Source: JBAQMG01 sp049302575 (lineage in GTDB: Bacteria > Bacillota > Desulfitobacteriia > Desulfitobacteriales > Desulfitobacteriaceae). From it: 64,000 nt of DNA. How positions within the stretch are numbered: position 1 is the first letter of the stretch; the number at the start of each line of letters is the position of its first letter. The stretch is from NCBI GenBank assembly GCA_049302575.1, contig JBAQMG010000027.1, positions 1 through 64,000 on the forward strand. The letters are read 5' to 3'. The position numbers and the translations under genes are program-made. Positions 24,262 through 32,460 of this stretch are shown piece by piece. Below the pieces are notes generated by a model. That model made no database searches. It was not told the DNA's origin and saw only the letters and a program-made list of their open reading frames with translations.

Positions 24262-26685
24262 TTAAGGTTCAGAAGGAATAGGTTTTGCTTGCCGTTTTAC
24301 TTTATTGCGCTTAAGCACAAGCGCAATGGTTATCCAAGTTAAAATTAAACCGACGGTGGTGGCAATCCATTGAGCAACAGTTGTAGCGGGAATATAAAAT
24401 GTTTGGAGGCCAGAAGAATTTTCCATGCCTGCCCCAAGTAGAAGGTAATCAAGGCCAGGAATGAAATTTAAGCGATAGATAATATGTCCGGCCAGAACGA
24501 GAGGTGTTAAAGCAAAAACCAGTTTAACACGTAGGGAAGTGGCTTTTGTTTTAAAAGGTTTGGCAATCCACCAAGTAAAAAGTCCACTCAACAGGGCGGC
24601 TCCCCAATAAAAAAGACTAAACCAAACTTTCCAGGCAGTAGAAGGCCATTGTGCTCGTAATGGTTCAAAATAGATAATCGGAATTAAAACAGCAAACAAG
24701 ATGGCGATAAAAATAACATATCCCTGGTTAACTCTTACGAGATGCCAAACTTCACGCCCAGGCATTCTTAAGTTGACTTGGACCGAACCGTTGGGACAAT
24801 TGCGAACACAGTTAAAACACAGTTTGCAATTCAGATTATTGTCTAAATAAGGTAGATGTTGAGACATTGGACAGCCTGCAACCCTATCTTTACCAACATA
24901 ACACTCAAACGTAGTGCACTTATTTAAGCAAACGTCAGCATCCGCTCTAACTTCTACCATCGAGCCTATCGAAGCTGTCCCAATAAATCCACCCAAAGGA
25001 CAAAAATGATGGCACCAGGTATGGCGCGGATAGAGAATTCCGATTAAAATAGCCGCCGCTTGAACCGTAATTAACCAAGCAGCAGTATACGCTGGACTAA
25101 AACGCATGGCAGTAAAGACTTCAAACCATAAAATCAACAGAAATAAAAAACTGACCACCAGATAATCATACTTAATAAAAAAATCTGGAACTGGGCGATT
25201 GAGGTGTAACTTCTTTTGAATGAAATCCATGATCGTCGAAAAAGGACAGACACTACACCATAATCTACCTAAGAATGGAGAAATAATCACGAGTGCAGGC
25301 CACCATAAACCCCAAACCAAAACAAATATTTTGGTGGTAAGCGTGAGCGTTGGAGCAAAAAGCAATAATAAGACGATTATCGTAAAGATAAGAGCACTCA
25401 CCAGCCGGAGACCAAGGATGAAGGTGCCCTTCTTAAAGAAATTTTCAATTTTTGGCCAAGATAAAAGGTTAAGGAGTAGACCGCTTTTTTCAGAAGTAGG
25501 TCCAAAAAATATTTGCTCTAAGCCAATAATATCTTTTTCTGCCAGAAAGAAGGCTCTTTCAATAACTTGGATTAATTCAGTAACGTTTCCTTGGCTGTAA
25601 TGATGGGATAATAATAATTGGGTCGCTTCTTGATTAAGCATTGGAACGTTTCGCTTGTTTTTAAGCGCCATTTTTTCGAGGATTCCTTGGGCAAGGATCG
25701 GAATATCTCTTTTGCGCTCGCGTAGGGGAGTAATTTCATAAGTGTGAGTAAAACATTCCAGTAGTTCAGGAATTATTTTTGGTCCTGAGGCATCGGGTTC
25801 TGATTGTATACTTCCTATGATAGAGCATTTGTTATTCAAGGTTTTCAAAGCTTGGGATAGTTTGAGCTGGGTGTGTGGGGAAATAAGGTCTATTTCACCG
25901 ATATATAAGGTTCCACCTTTGGCAATGTCGAAGAGACTGTTGTTTGGAATAGTAGTGGAGCCTTTCTGGCTGACTTGCACGACGATCAAGTCTCCCCATT
26001 GCTGATCGAAACGTCGCCCCTCTACAGTGATAAAAGGAAATTTTTCACCGAAGCGACGTTGATGAACGTACCAGGCCATCATTTGGCGACCAGTACCCCG
26101 CTCCCCTTTTAAAAGTAAGTTTCCAGCTGATTGAGAAAGTTCCTCAAGTTTTCGCTCAGTTTCCTTGGTTGTTTTGACACTTCCCCAAAGACCGTAAAAT
26201 TTTTCTTTATATTTGGTGAGTTGTAAACTCGAACGGAGATATTCCTTGTATTTGGCTTCGGATAAGATTAGGTTGGTGTCATTCAGGTTTTGAAATACGC
26301 GACTCACAAACGTTTGGTTAAGATGCGGCCACCTGAGGAGCATCTGCCCAAAGCTTACAGCATCGAGCGCTAAAACTCGACATTGCTTAAGACAACGAAT
26401 GCTTGTAGGGGAGGGCTTACCAGTTAGTAAAGAAAGGTCTCCAAAAACATCCCCTGGACCAAATGAATGGACTCGCCAGGGATGTCCTTCTTTATTAATA
26501 AAGACTGCTGCTTTACCCTCAACAAGGACATAAAAGGGATTCTGTTCCTGATTCTGTTTAATGATTTCTGAACCCTCTTCATAGTCTTGCCATTGGAAGT
26601 CATTGGCGAGTTCAGTTAATTCCGCTGATGTTAACTCGGAAAAAAGCTCTAAGTTGGCTAGATTATAAACTTTGTCTTCAATCAT
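24262..26685 (-). CDS. Fusion: cyclic-nucleotide-binding + degenerate sigma54-type AAA + NosR-like membrane polyferredoxin
   Basis: 807 residues with three parts. Residues 1-150 form a CRP/cNMP-binding domain (FYVLVEGKAAVFI, FGPGDVFGDLSLLTGKPSP). Residues about 165-400 resemble the AAA domain of sigma54 activators (LLLKGERGTGRQMM, GGTLYIGEIDLIS, THTYEITPLRERKRDIPIL), but the Walker A lysine is missing (GERGTGRQ) and no GAFTGA loop or DNA-binding helix-turn-helix follows. Residues about 420-800 hold about eight membrane helices with cluster ligands CSVCP (near 477), CHHFCPLGG (near 555) and CKLCFNCVRNCP (near 620), as in NosR/CcoG/CprC. Read as a membrane redox protein with a sensory cytoplasmic head. 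Monocistronic, convergent with pduL. Confidence 0.85.
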   Translation of the reverse strand: MIEDKVYNLANLELFSELTSAELTELANDFQWQDYEEGSEIIKQNQEQNPFYVLVEGKAAVFINKEGHPWRVHSFGPGDVFGDLSLLTGKPSPTSIRCLKQCRVLALDAVSFGQMLLRWPHLNQTFVSRVFQNLNDTNLILSEAKYKEYLRSSLQLTKYKEKFYGLWGSVKTTKETERKLEELSQSAGNLLLKGERGTGRQMMAWYVHQRRFGEKFPFITVEGRRFDQQWGDLIVVQVSQKGSTTIPNNSLFDIAKGGTLYIGEIDLISPHTQLKLSQALKTLNNKCSIIGSIQSEPDASGPKIIPELLECFTHTYEITPLRERKRDIPILAQGILEKMALKNKRNVPMLNQEATQLLLSHHYSQGNVTELIQVIERAFFLAEKDIIGLEQIFFGPTSEKSGLLLNLLSWPKIENFFKKGTFILGLRLVSALIFTIIVLLLLFAPTLTLTTKIFVLVWGLWWPALVIISPFLGRLWCSVCPFSTIMDFIQKKLHLNRPVPDFFIKYDYLVVSFLFLLILWFEVFTAMRFSPAYTAAWLITVQAAAILIGILYPRHTWCHHFCPLGGFIGTASIGSMVEVRADADVCLNKCTTFECYVGKDRVAGCPMSQHLPYLDNNLNCKLCFNCVRNCPNGSVQVNLRMPGREVWHLVRVNQGYVIFIAILFAVLIPIIYFEPLRAQWPSTAWKVWFSLFYWGAALLSGLFTWWIAKPFKTKATSLRVKLVFALTPLVLAGHIIYRLNFIPGLDYLLLGAGMENSSGLQTFYIPATTVAQWIATTVGLILTWITIALVLKRNKVKRQAKPIPSEP

Positions 26686-27273
26686 AAGTCCTCCAATAGC
26701 ATAAATTTATGAAATTAGCGGAGATCTTCATAATATCCACTGATTATACTGTTTTTATTAATATAATGTATAAGGGGCGTTCTGCCAATATGCTCTTATT
26801 TCTGCAGATCAAGCCATTGCGATTATTGTTGATCCAGAAAGCTCTATATCACTGCTAATATTGAAGGAACGTTACTACTCGGGCATTGACCTTTCAAAAA
26901 AACCGAACAAAAACACCACCACCTGCTATAATAAAATAAAAACTTTGTGGGTGGTTATCGTATGAATGAGGAGAGCGTAATTAAATCTTACAATGAAGGT
27001 CATAGAAAAAAGAGACTTCTAAACACAGCCTGAGATAGATAAATTTTCAATGAGTAACACTACGTTGTAGTATTAAGACTTATAAATTAATATACTGGGT
27101 CTCGTGAAAGGTAGAGAAGAGTAGTTCACTAAACTTCTCTTCTCTTGGCTACTCCATATTTAATAGATACCTAACTCTTTATGAAAATACTGAAATGTGG
27201 AATATCTACGCAACAATGCCTTGCCTAGCAAATGTTGTTTGCTTAATGCTTTTGTGTAAAGATTAATATATTA
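26686..27273. other. Non-coding, AT-rich stretch with gene debris
   Basis: No intact gene. It holds a roughly 30-bp motif (26763-26793, AATGTATAAGGGGCGTTCTG onward) that recurs with changes at 27849-27879, a 23-codon open frame from ATG 26962 with weak support, and a GAGAAGAG/CTCTTCTC hairpin near 27114-27146. Confidence 0.4.
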
Positions 27274-27597
27274 TTATAATCTTTGTTGAGTAAAATGTGC
27301 CTTGCCTCTTAGTGCATCAAATTCATTTTGCCGAATAATAGGCTTGGTCGTATTGTCTATATACCTATTTTTATCAGTAATAACGATTGATTTCGATAAG
27401 TCTAACCCACATTTGTTTTGCTTGTCAGTTTGAACTACATGATTATGGTTAATGTTTGAACGAAGTGGTATTGCGAAATCAAGATTGTTAATTGTGGCTA
27501 TAATCATTATATATGGCCGATTATCCTTTTGTTCGATTTCAGAGCAGGTAATAAAATCATTATAAAACTCCCTTGTTAGAAATACATATTTTACCAC
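27274..27597 (-). CDS. Type III (TenpN/ToxN-like) endoribonuclease toxin, possibly C-terminally shortened
   Basis: From GTG 27597 (GGAGGA 4 bp upstream) the protein is 107 residues: MVKYVFLTREFYNDF, then EIEQKDNRPYIMIIATINNLDFAIPLRSNINHNH, then GLDLSKSIVITDKNRYIDNTTKPIIRQNEF. The pattern RPYIxxxxxInxxxFAIPLRSNIxH ... GLDxSKxxxI is that of TenpN-type toxins of type III systems. I believe family members are commonly nearer 150 residues, so the end after TQQRL may be truncated. Immediately upstream are a hairpin, a short RNA and a perfect promoter, the standard type III layout. Function is inferred; cleavage and RNA binding are not shown here. Confidence 0.7.
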   Translation of the reverse strand: MVKYVFLTREFYNDFITCSEIEQKDNRPYIMIIATINNLDFAIPLRSNINHNHVVQTDKQNKCGLDLSKSIVITDKNRYIDNTTKPIIRQNEFDALRGKAHFTQQRL

Positions 27598-27609
27598 TCT
27601 TCCTCCATA

Positions 27610-27701
27610 ATAAAATGACTCCGCTAATATTAGCGGAGTCATACATCTTCACATTGAGCTTTTTTTAGATTTACTTGCCCACGCTCTATGAGCAAATCTT
27701 C
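27610..27701 (-). ncRNA. Candidate type III antitoxin RNA with terminator hairpin
   Basis: Starting about 7 nt after the promoter, the reverse-strand transcript would contain a hairpin closed by AGATTT/AAATCT (27665-27698) with an inner GCTC-ATA-GAGC stem. A purine-rich spacer follows, and then a 28-bp perfect palindrome at 27615-27642 (ATGACTCCGCTAAT and its complement) with a T-rich tail before the toxin ribosome site. The words AATATGAAGAT and AATGTGAAGAT recur about 51 nt apart, hinting at one or two repeat units rather than a long array. Confidence 0.6.
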
Positions 27702-27707
27702 ATATTT

Positions 27708-27736
27708 ATTATAAAACTATGGTTCTAAATTGTCAA
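27708..27736 (-). promoter_or_regulatory. Perfect sigmaA consensus promoter
   Basis: On the reverse strand: TTGACA, exactly 17 bp, TATAAT. Both hexamers are exact. It drives the candidate antitoxin RNA and the toxin. The strength fits a system that needs high RNA output. Confidence 0.9.
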
Positions 27737-27942
27737 CCTCAAGAATTTAATTATTGATTCTTCAATAAACGTCATCTAACAATTATATAATCAGAGTTTT
27801 ATATTTTATTATATGCTTAGGTTTTAAAAAATATACTTTTTTAACTATAACGTATAAGGACCATTTTGCAAATATGCCCCTGAACGCATGTCCAATCCAG
27901 AGCATAAAATGAACTCAGATAAGTTATCGAGGAGGGGGTAGT

Positions 27943-28077
27943 GTGGACCAAGCAACTTTAATTTCTCTAAAACGGCGCACGGACGATGTTTTATTAGAAC
28001 AACGAGAGACGAATAAAAGTATAACCACACTGACTGAAAGGGTAACACGGGTAGAGGAAAACTCAAAATCCGCATAA
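27943..28077 (+). CDS. Small coiled-coil protein (possibly XhlA-like)
   Basis: 44 residues, MDQATLISLKRRTDDVLLEQ onward, with a heptad pattern of a coiled coil and no membrane helix. GTG start with GGAGGGGG 6 bp upstream. Similar in character to the N-terminal part of phage hemolysin XhlA proteins, but it lacks their membrane helix, so the link is weak. It lies before a DUF6385-type gene and a holin-like gene. Confidence 0.5.
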   Translation: MDQATLISLKRRTDDVLLEQRETNKSITTLTERVTRVEENSKSA

Positions 28078-28265
28078 CAAGTCCGAGCAAATCAAATAGC
28101 AAGATGTAAAGCAGGAAACGTCCTGCTTTTAACCGTTAATTCCTATTTGGACAGCCCTATTGTAGGAAGATATTGTCTTTGCGAATTCGCAGTAAGTACT
28201 CTTAGGGTATTTACTGAATAGAGATAAGGTATGTATTACACAATTCGAGATGAGGTGGGGTGGAA

Positions 28266-29282
28266 GTGACTGAAACAAACCTAGTTTATAATAGTCATTT
28301 CCTGTTGTGGCAAGAAAGCAGGCTGGACTTTCCGGACGGTTGGCTTCAAACAGGCGGAGATACGGCAACGAAGTGGGAGTGGGTTGGCACTCCGGAAGGT
28401 TCAAGGGCTATTAAGATTGTCCATCCGTCGGGGCCGAGAGCGGGGATTACTCAAGAAAATAATGTCGTGATACCTGCTGGAGAAGGGCAGAGATGGGAAA
28501 TCAGAGTTGTGCTTCAGACGGAGCCGGCGGAGATTCCTTGCTATATTCGAGTTTATCTTGGTGCAGTGAGCCAGTATTTAGTTTCCGTGCGACCAGGCTC
28601 AGGACCGGAAGAATATACCCGGGTTTTTTCCACGCCAGCAGGAGTAAATGGACTTCGGGTCGAGGTTGGGATTCTCGGAGAGGGAATAATTATAGTTCAC
28701 GAGATTCAGGGCTGGAGGCTCTACCCCAAGCGAGAATTACGGCTTGATGAAAAGGGGCAAATATACGTTCGTCACATCGATTCCATAGGGCAGATTCAAG
28801 CACCTGTCTCGGTGAGACTGGTGAGCCCTCTTCCGATACCCGTCGATCTAAGAACACCCATAAGAGCTGACTTGCGGGATTTGACGCCTGCTCGTGATGG
28901 TCTAAAAATTTACGGTAGTAATGGAAATCCAATAATATCAACGAGTGATGGTGTAGTTCAAATTAAGATGTCTGGAAGAAAGTATATTCAAAGTGCAGAA
29001 CCGGTGACCGCCTCTAATGTCTTCGGTTCAACCATACCTAGAGATGTAGCCGAGGTGAGTGTATATTCTTATGCTGTTCATAATATTGGCGGAGAAGGAG
29101 TATCGGTGCAATTACAAATCAGCCCGGATGGAGCAATTTGGACGGAGGATGATTTGGAACACGAGATATTACCGGGAGCACTTGAGGTTTTTACCCCAAC
29201 TCACTTTCTCCGTTATGTACGCTTAATTTATCGTTCACAAGCTCTTAATCCTCTTACGGTGTGGTTTCAGGCTCAGGGTTAG
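28266..29282 (+). CDS. DUF6385-type protein with N-terminal beta-sandwich domain
   Basis: 339 residues from GTG 28266 (GAGGTGGGG upstream; GTG 28260 is an alternative). The N-terminal 150 residues (LVYNSHFLLWQESRLDFPDGW, WEIRVVLQTEPAEIPCYIRVYLG) look like a carbohydrate-binding-type beta-sandwich. The C-terminal 100 residues (VAEVSVYSYAVHNIGGEGVSVQLQISPDGAIWTEDD ... HFLRYVRLIY ... VWFQAQG) are a DUF6385-type domain, also found in the protein at 36326-36904. No signal peptide, as usual for proteins put on the spore surface from the mother cell. The domain's role is unknown; I infer a spore-surface protein from the glycosyltransferase context. Confidence 0.75.
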   Translation: MTETNLVYNSHFLLWQESRLDFPDGWLQTGGDTATKWEWVGTPEGSRAIKIVHPSGPRAGITQENNVVIPAGEGQRWEIRVVLQTEPAEIPCYIRVYLGAVSQYLVSVRPGSGPEEYTRVFSTPAGVNGLRVEVGILGEGIIIVHEIQGWRLYPKRELRLDEKGQIYVRHIDSIGQIQAPVSVRLVSPLPIPVDLRTPIRADLRDLTPARDGLKIYGSNGNPIISTSDGVVQIKMSGRKYIQSAEPVTASNVFGSTIPRDVAEVSVYSYAVHNIGGEGVSVQLQISPDGAIWTEDDLEHEILPGALEVFTPTHFLRYVRLIYRSQALNPLTVWFQAQG

Positions 29283-29375
29283 ATAAATCATTTAAGCGCA
29301 AAGAACTTAATGAGTTCTTAAGAATATAATGGGATAGACGAACAGGAGAAGCGAACTTATAGAGGGGAGATTGTA

Positions 29376-29675
29376 TTGGACGGGCTTGCTTTAGTGCTTT
29401 TATTAGCCGTTGTGGTAGAGAAACTAGTTGAGATCTTTAAAGATATTGTTTACTCTATTCCCATGTTCCCAGATAAGTTTAGGCCCCTTACTTTGGAACT
29501 ATTGAGTTTGACATGTGGTTTACTTTTTGCTTTTCAGAGTAACATTAATGCATTTGAACTACTAAATGTTAAGATCTCGGACCCTATGGTTGGAATAGTG
29601 ACAACGGGCCTTGTGATAGGCAAGGGAGCAAACTTTGCGCATGATTTTTTCCAGTCTTTCAGTAAAACCAAATAA
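29376..29675 (+). CDS. Small holin-like membrane protein
   Basis: 99 residues with two to three hydrophobic segments (LALVLLLAVVVEKLVEIF, LTLELLSLTCGLLFAF, VGIVTTGLVIGKGANFAHDFF) and a basic end, the size and shape of small phage holins or channel proteins. I cannot assign a family with certainty. TTG start at 29376 with AGAGGGGAG upstream. It precedes a bidirectional terminator. Confidence 0.65.
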   Translation: MDGLALVLLLAVVVEKLVEIFKDIVYSIPMFPDKFRPLTLELLSLTCGLLFAFQSNINAFELLNVKISDPMVGIVTTGLVIGKGANFAHDFFQSFSKTK

Positions 29676-29678
29676 ACT

Positions 29679-29720
29679 ATAAGAGGGACTTGTGTGCTAT
29701 GTCACACAAGTCCCTCTTAT
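29679..29720. terminator. Bidirectional terminator
   Basis: Perfect 18-bp stem (ATAAGAGGGACTTGTGTG, 29679-29696; complement 29703-29720) with T-rich flanks on both sides. It serves the plus-strand holin-like gene and the minus-strand glycosyltransferase operon, whose stop codon lies inside the stem. Confidence 0.92.
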
Positions 29721-31312
29721 TTTTCCCATTCAACAAGATTGGGAGAGGGAGCTAAGATCGAGCGGTATTGTTCTAAATTACCGTAAGTGCCGTGGGGGTC
29801 GAGTTGCTTATATCTGTAATATTTTGCCAAGCGGTCCTGGGGTCTGAGCCAGCCAAGGTGTTTTATGCGCAGAGGGCTGGTTCCGCCACGTAAGTCAATC
29901 ATGTTTTTGGGAAACCTTCCGCAATGTTGGGGGGTTTCTTGCCATTGCGCTTGAAATTCGGGAAGATAGCGGACCGCAAAGGGGCGATACCATTTGTGGG
30001 CTTGCCAAAGCGGATCCTCCCGGTAGTGGGTTTCTGTCCACATGTCAAACAGACGAAAGGAATAGTAATCTATAGTTGAAGAGTGGGTTATAAGTTCTCG
30101 CAGCTGTTTAGGAGCATCTTCTTCGAACATTTCATCCGCGTCTAAAATAATAATCCATTCCGGTTGGGTACTTATGGCCATTTCCCAGAGCTGTTTTCGG
30201 AGGAGTATCTCGTTATGAAACAGGGGCTCTTTGTTTGAACGGAGGGTTAAGGGAATTCCCTGAAGGATTTCTTGGCAGAGCTGGGCGGTATTGTCCTCAC
30301 TGGCATCGTCTAAGATAACGGCATGGGCGATGTAATCAGTGGCCTGTTTTAAGACCATTTCTAAATGGCGGCCGGATTCATTGCGAACTAACATTGCCAG
30401 AGTGATTTTACCTGGACTAGCTGTCAGGGTAGAGTTGGCTATAGGGACAATTGGCCCTCCATGGGCGACGTTTAAGTTATCAGGGTAACTAACTATAACA
30501 GCGTCTGAAGACTTGGCATAAGTTAGTTTGGCTTTATACTCTTGCAGTTTTCTGAGTTCGGATTCCCGATAGATATGAAAAGGCGGGTAATGCGTATCGG
30601 CATAAAGCTCTAGCCCTAGGGCGGCAGCCCGAATACAGAAGTGGCGATCTTCGCCGATAAACCCTAAATTGGATATTTCTTGAAACGATACTCCTCGTTC
30701 AAGGGCGTTACGACTAAGGAGTGTACAAGCACCTAAACCACCCACTTTATAGGTTCCAGGTCGGGAGAGCAAATTAAGAAATTCTTGGGTTTTTTTGTTC
30801 ATTTCCTCTTCACTAAGAGGTTCCCCCCTCCTCGATTCATATAGGGTGTACTGATCCCTTTGCCATACTTGGGGAAGTGGGATCAGTTCAGGTTTCCAAC
30901 GTGTCCAGTAGACTTCTGATACAATATCCTTTTTAAGAGAAAGCAGATGGGGTAGGGTATTGGGAGCCAGGTAGAGATCGGAGTCGACGAGAAAAAGGTA
31001 ATCGTACTTTTCGTCGAGGGCTATTTTAATAAAGAGGTCTTTATAACGAGCAACCTTCCAAATTAAATCCTCCTGCCAATAATGGGTGGACTCATCACGA
31101 GGGTAATCTCCCTCGGTATCGCCAGGGAAAACTCGAACCTGCGGGTGTTCAAGGGCAAAATCGGTGAGCAAAGTATGGTCATTGTGGTCATCAATAAAGG
31201 TAAAATCAAGCTCCACCTGGCTAGCCTCTAAGCGGGTGAGTGAGTCCAAAAATTCAGAGAGGATGCAGTCATTTTGTTTAACCGGGCTGGCTAGGAGAAC
31301 ACGATGTTTCAT
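29717..31312 (-). CDS. Double-domain family 2 glycosyltransferase
   Basis: 531 residues with two GT-A domains. The first (1-265) has LLASPVKQNDCILSEFLDSL and the metal-binding LFLVDSDLYLAPNTL. The second (about 305-531) has ITLAMLVRNESGRHLEMVL, AVILDDASEDNTAQL and IIILDADEMFEEDAP, the SunS/TPR-GT2-like type. No membrane helix, so cytoplasmic. Last gene of a four-gene minus-strand operon of glycosyltransferases (36182 to 29717). Probably adds sugars to a mother-cell protein or glycan precursor; acceptor unknown. Confidence 0.85.
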   Translation of the reverse strand: MKHRVLLASPVKQNDCILSEFLDSLTRLEASQVELDFTFIDDHNDHTLLTDFALEHPQVRVFPGDTEGDYPRDESTHYWQEDLIWKVARYKDLFIKIALDEKYDYLFLVDSDLYLAPNTLPHLLSLKKDIVSEVYWTRWKPELIPLPQVWQRDQYTLYESRRGEPLSEEEMNKKTQEFLNLLSRPGTYKVGGLGACTLLSRNALERGVSFQEISNLGFIGEDRHFCIRAAALGLELYADTHYPPFHIYRESELRKLQEYKAKLTYAKSSDAVIVSYPDNLNVAHGGPIVPIANSTLTASPGKITLAMLVRNESGRHLEMVLKQATDYIAHAVILDDASEDNTAQLCQEILQGIPLTLRSNKEPLFHNEILLRKQLWEMAISTQPEWIIILDADEMFEEDAPKQLRELITHSSTIDYYSFRLFDMWTETHYREDPLWQAHKWYRPFAVRYLPEFQAQWQETPQHCGRFPKNMIDLRGGTSPLRIKHLGWLRPQDRLAKYYRYKQLDPHGTYGNLEQYRSILAPSPNLVEWEK

Positions 31313-31350
31313 AATTTACAACTCCCTTTCCTAGAAACAAAAAGAGTTCA

Positions 31351-32460
31351 CTAAAGCGTAACAAAGAATAAGAAGGCTTCCTTTAAAGCGCTATTGATTT
31401 TGTGCTTGGCCTTGAAATGCATAGGCTCCAGGTCTTGTTTCTCAAGGGCTAAACTACAGAGCTGGATTTCCTTAAGGGCGAGTGTCAAATAATTATGGGC
31501 AAGGTTCTTTGCATTAGCTGAATTGGACTCACTCGTTCTACTCCCGAAGATCTCAAGGAGATGGTTGAAGTCCTCAGCCGCTTCATGGTAGTTCGTTTGG
31601 GAGAGGTAAGCAGTTCCTCTGAGCAGAAGGAAATTCGATTGGTCTGGATACATACTCAAAGCCTTACTTAAAAAGTCGATTAATTTTATTGTTTCTTCAA
31701 GGCAGAGATAGCCAAGCGCAATATTGAGGAGAACATCTTCAAAGTAACCCTCGTTACCCGACATGCGCGTTAAGGCTTTTGTAAAGTGTTTTAGCCCCTC
31801 GGTGATAGAGTCCTGTTGATAATATTCGACCCCGAGGCAGAAGAGAAGGAAAGAATTGTCTGGATTCCTATCGAGTTCCTTAATAAGGATATGACTGTTG
31901 CGAGAAAATTTTTCTTTAGATAGTAAACGATCGTTAAGGTAACCATAGTGATTAAGAGTGAGAGGGGCGGAGGCTAAACCGCTGCCGTTATTCGCTCTCA
32001 GAATAGAAGGGGCTACTTGTTCATGAATTGCTCCCTCAAATTGATAAACTGAATTATTTCGAAATAAACGCACAACTTGATCGTAGGATTCACCTGGGGT
32101 TGGGTCGAGGATATTTTTAATATTAAGAAAATAACCTTCAATCTGGACGTTGTTTAAAAGTTCGTAGAAGGTTTTGGGGTTTACAGATTCAAGAATTTCG
32201 TCTGCATCCAGAACCAAGATCCACTCAGAAGAGGCTTGTTTTAGGGCGAAGTTCCTAGCTAACGAGAAGTCGTTTAGCCAATTTAAGTGAAATAATTTGG
32301 CTCCCGCAGCTAGGGCCAATTGGGGAGTGTTGTCGGTACTTCCTGTATCAATAACAATAATTTCATCCGTTAAATCCCGGACGCTTTGGATTGCAGCGAG
32401 CAGGCAGTCTGCCTCATCTCTGACGATCATGCATAAGCTTACAGTTTCTTTAGTGTTCAT
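31351..32460 (-). CDS. Family 2 glycosyltransferase with TPR tail
   Basis: 369 residues. The GT-A domain at the start (VSLCMIVRDEADCLLAAIQSV, DEIIVIDTGSTDNT, FSLARNFALKQASSEWILVLDADEIL) carries the donor-binding DAD motif. The C-terminal half is TPR-like (NPDNSFLLFCLGVEYYQQ, NEGYFEDVLLNIALGYLCLEE). Its start overlaps the end of the next upstream gene by 11 bp, showing tight coupling. Paralogous to the two genes upstream in the same operon. Confidence 0.87.
   Translation of the reverse strand: MNTKETVSLCMIVRDEADCLLAAIQSVRDLTDEIIVIDTGSTDNTPQLALAAGAKLFHLNWLNDFSLARNFALKQASSEWILVLDADEILESVNPKTFYELLNNVQIEGYFLNIKNILDPTPGESYDQVVRLFRNNSVYQFEGAIHEQVAPSILRANNGSGLASAPLTLNHYGYLNDRLLSKEKFSRNSHILIKELDRNPDNSFLLFCLGVEYYQQDSITEGLKHFTKALTRMSGNEGYFEDVLLNIALGYLCLEETIKLIDFLSKALSMYPDQSNFLLLRGTAYLSQTNYHEAAEDFNHLLEIFGSRTSESNSANAKNLAHNYLTLALKEIQLCSLALEKQDLEPMHFKAKHKINSALKEAFLFFVTL

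Noticed and set aside
27943..29675. Considered as a prophage lysis module (XhlA-like coiled coil, holin-like protein)
   Set aside because: No endolysin, tail or other phage gene is near, and the gene between them is a DUF6385-type protein that also occurs with the glycosyltransferases.
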